64,000 nucleotides of DNA from Sphingobium fluviale (GTDB taxonomy: Bacteria > Pseudomonadota > Alphaproteobacteria > Sphingomonadales > Sphingomonadaceae): NCBI RefSeq assembly GCF_004122115.1, contig NZ_SBKP01000004.1:1-64000 (forward strand), in the 5' to 3' direction. The position numbers were made by a program, and so were the translations under genes. The notes beneath the pieces were generated by a model that was not told the origin of the DNA, searched no databases, and saw only the letters and a program-made list of their open reading frames with translations. This document shows positions 62,118 to 64,000 of the stretch, in pieces (within the stretch, counting starts at the first letter, position 1; every line of letters begins with the position of its first letter).

Positions 62118-64000
62118 ATGAATGATCGCCCTTTAACTCCGCTGCTTGATCAGGTGAACTACCCGGCCGAGCTGCGTACACTGAAGCCGGAACAACTCCG
62201 CCAGCTGGCTGATGAACTACGGGCCGAGACTATAAGCGCCGTGGGCACGACTGGCGGGCATCTCGGCTCAGGCCTCGGCGTGGTGGAACTGACGACCGCG
62301 ATCCATTATGTGTTCAACACCCCGCAGGACAAGCTCGTCTGGGATGTCGGCCACCAATGCTATCCGCACAAGATACTGACCGGCAGGCGTGACCGCATCC
62401 GTACGCTGCGACAGGGCGGTGGCCTTTCCGGCTTCACCAAGCGTTCCGAGAGCGACTATGATCCGTTCGGCGCGGCGCACAGCTCCACCAGCATCAGCGC
62501 GGCGCTGGGATTTGCCATCGCCAACAAGATGCAGGATCGGCCCGGAAAGGGTATAGCGGTGATCGGCGACGGCGCGATGTCCGCCGGCATGGCTTATGAG
62601 GCGATGAACAATGCCCGCGACGCGGGCAACCGCCTCGTGGTGATCCTCAATGACAACGATATGTCGATTGCTCCGCCGGTGGGCGGGCTTTCGGCCTATC
62701 TCGCGCGGCTTGTTTCCTCCCGCGAGTTCATGAGCCTGCGTGATCTCGCCAAGCGGCTTGCACGGCACCTGCCCCGCAGGCTGCATAACGCGGCGAAGAA
62801 GACCGATGAGTATGCGCGCGGGATGGCGATGGGCGGCACCTTGTTCGAGGAGCTGGGCTTTTATTATGTCGGCCCGATCGACGGGCATAATCTCGATCAG
62901 CTGATCCCCGTGCTTGAAAATGTGCGCGATATGGCGGACGGGCCGTGCCTCGTCCATGTCGTCACGCAAAAGGGCAAGGGCTATGCCCCCGCCGAGGCGG
63001 CGGACGACAAATATCATGGCGTGCAGAAGTTCGATGTCGTTACCGGCACGCAGGTAAAGGCCCCGCCCGGCCCGCCGAGCTATACCAGCGTGTTTGCGAA
63101 GGCGCTGATTGCCGAGGCCGCGCGGGATAGCACGGTCTGCGCGATCACAGCTGCCATGCCGTCTGGCACGGGGCTGGACAAATTTGCCGATGCCTATCCC
63201 GACCGCTGCTTCGATGTCGGTATAGCGGAGCAGCACGCCGTGACCTTCGCGGCAGGGCTGGCGGCGGAGGGCATGCGCCCGTTTTGCGCCATCTACTCCA
63301 CCTTCCTGCAACGCGCCTATGACCAGGTGGTGCATGATGTCGCGATCCAGAACCTGCCGGTGCGCTTTGCGATGGACCGTGCCGGGCTGGTCGGCGCGGA
63401 CGGCAGCACCCATGCGGGCAGCTTTGACATAACTTACCTCGCCACCCTGCCCAACATGGTGGTGATGGCCGCCGCCGATGAGGCGGAGCTGGTGCATATG
63501 GTGCATACTGCGGCGTGCTACGATGACGGGCCGATTGCGGTGCGTTACCCTCGCGGCAACGGCACTGGCGCCGAATTGCCGAACGTGCCGCAGCGGCTGG
63601 AAATCGGCAAGGGCCGTGTTGTGCGCGAGGGCAAGAAGGTCGCCATACTCTCGCTCGGTACGCGTCTTGAGGAAGCTCTGAAAGCGGCGGACGCGCTCGA
63701 TGCGCGCGGCCTGCCCACTACGGTAGCGGACCTGCGCTTTGCCAAGCCGCTTGATGAAGCGCTGATCCGCCGCCTGCTCACGACGCATGAGGTATGCGTG
63801 ACGGTGGAGGAAGGCAGCATCGGCGGCTTTGGCGCGCATGTGCTTACCCTTGCGAGCGACGAGGGACTGATCGACGCGGGGTTGAAGCTGCGCACCCTGC
63901 GCCTGCCCGATAAGTTTCAGGATCAGGACAAGCCCGAAAAGCAATATGCCGACGCCGGGCTGGATGCGGAGGGCATCGTTGCCACGGTTCTCTCCGCCCT
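62118..64000 (+). CDS. dxs: 1-deoxy-D-xylulose-5-phosphate synthase, 3' end outside window
   Basis: The gene begins at ATG 62118 and stays open to the window edge (about 627 codons seen). It makes DXP from pyruvate and glyceraldehyde 3-phosphate using thiamine diphosphate, the first MEP-pathway step. Motifs seen: [32 protein letters not shown] (TPP/Mg motif), [17 protein letters not shown] and [12 protein letters not shown]. The missing end should be about 15-30 residues, since Dxs is usually 620-650 residues. The start codon has no strong Shine-Dalgarno sequence. Confidence 0.95.
   Translation, partial: MNDRPLTPLLDQVNYPAELRTLKPEQLRQLADELRAETISAVGTTGGHLGSGLGVVELTTAIHYVFNTPQDKLVWDVGHQCYPHKILTGRRDRIRTLRQGGGLSGFTKRSESDYDPFGAAHSSTSISAALGFAIANKMQDRPGKGIAVIGDGAMSAGMAYEAMNNARDAGNRLVVILNDNDMSIAPPVGGLSAYLARLVSSREFMSLRDLAKRLARHLPRRLHNAAKKTDEYARGMAMGGTLFEELGFYYVGPIDGHNLDQLIPVLENVRDMADGPCLVHVVTQKGKGYAPAEAADDKYHGVQKFDVVTGTQVKAPPGPPSYTSVFAKALIAEAARDSTVCAITAAMPSGTGLDKFADAYPDRCFDVGIAEQHAVTFAAGLAAEGMRPFCAIYSTFLQRAYDQVVHDVAIQNLPVRFAMDRAGLVGADGSTHAGSFDITYLATLPNMVVMAAADEAELVHMVHTAACYDDGPIAVRYPRGNGTGAELPNVPQRLEIGKGRVVREGKKVAILSLGTRLEEALKAADALDARGLPTTVADLRFAKPLDEALIRRLLTTHEVCVTVEEGSIGGFGAHVLTLASDEGLIDAGLKLRTLRLPDKFQDQDKPEKQYADAGLDAEGIVATVLSA

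Overview
The window looks like the chromosome of a sphingomonad-type alphaproteobacterium (Sphingomonadales). The basis is high GC, a TonB-dependent receptor heading a catabolic operon, a mutY - DUF721 - two DsbA-like - smc block, a MEP pathway (ispG, dxs) and CtrA-like promoter elements. This is inferred from gene content and style, not from a database search. No insertion sequence, prophage, rRNA or CRISPR array was seen. No gene-free stretch exceeds 300 bases.

Layout. (1) 1-9.7 kb: a tightly packed minus-strand catabolic operon (extradiol-type VOC dioxygenase, FAD monooxygenase, BKACE, cyclase/hydrolase, SMP-30 lactonase, alpha/beta hydrolase), headed by a TonB-dependent receptor and a NodD-like LysR regulator. 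Together they suggest uptake and ring cleavage of an unidentified aromatic. (2) 9.9-12.5 kb: an OxyR-like LysR gene divergent from a small YdcH-like gene across an OxyR-type operator, then a zinc-ribbon protein and TerC. (3) 12.7-42.0 kb: the main accessory system. It holds a type I secretion ABC transporter and a divergent HlyD-type adaptor, a MotB/SiiA-like and a MotA/SiiB-like pair, a PilZ protein, a TolC-type outer-membrane protein, a 6626-residue RTX giant (19.9 kb gene, about 70 repeat units) and a LuxR-type regulator with a degenerate receiver. The composition resembles the Salmonella SPI-4 SiiABCDEF giant-adhesin system, here with a c-di-GMP effector domain inside the cluster. (4) 42-64 kb: mostly housekeeping genes: ispG, a FadL-type porin, tRNA-Leu(UAG), hisC, a tandem PilZ protein, metX-metW, tldE/pmbA, nudC, mutY, a DciA-like gene, two DsbA-like genes, smc, a brnT-brnA toxin-antitoxin module, ubiA, rsmE, a glutamate-cysteine ligase, a Zur-like regulator and dxs, which runs off the right edge.

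How the genes may work together. The ABC protein, HlyD adaptor and TolC form a complete export conduit for the RTX giant. The MotA/MotB-like pair is likely to use the proton gradient to act on the export machine or on the tethered adhesin. The adjacent PilZ protein keeps the c-di-GMP binding residues and may be the control input. The promoter regions of this cluster share a 9-base motif (CGTTTACCA), and a near-consensus CtrA-type site lies in front of tolC, which suggests coordinated, possibly cell-cycle-linked, expression.
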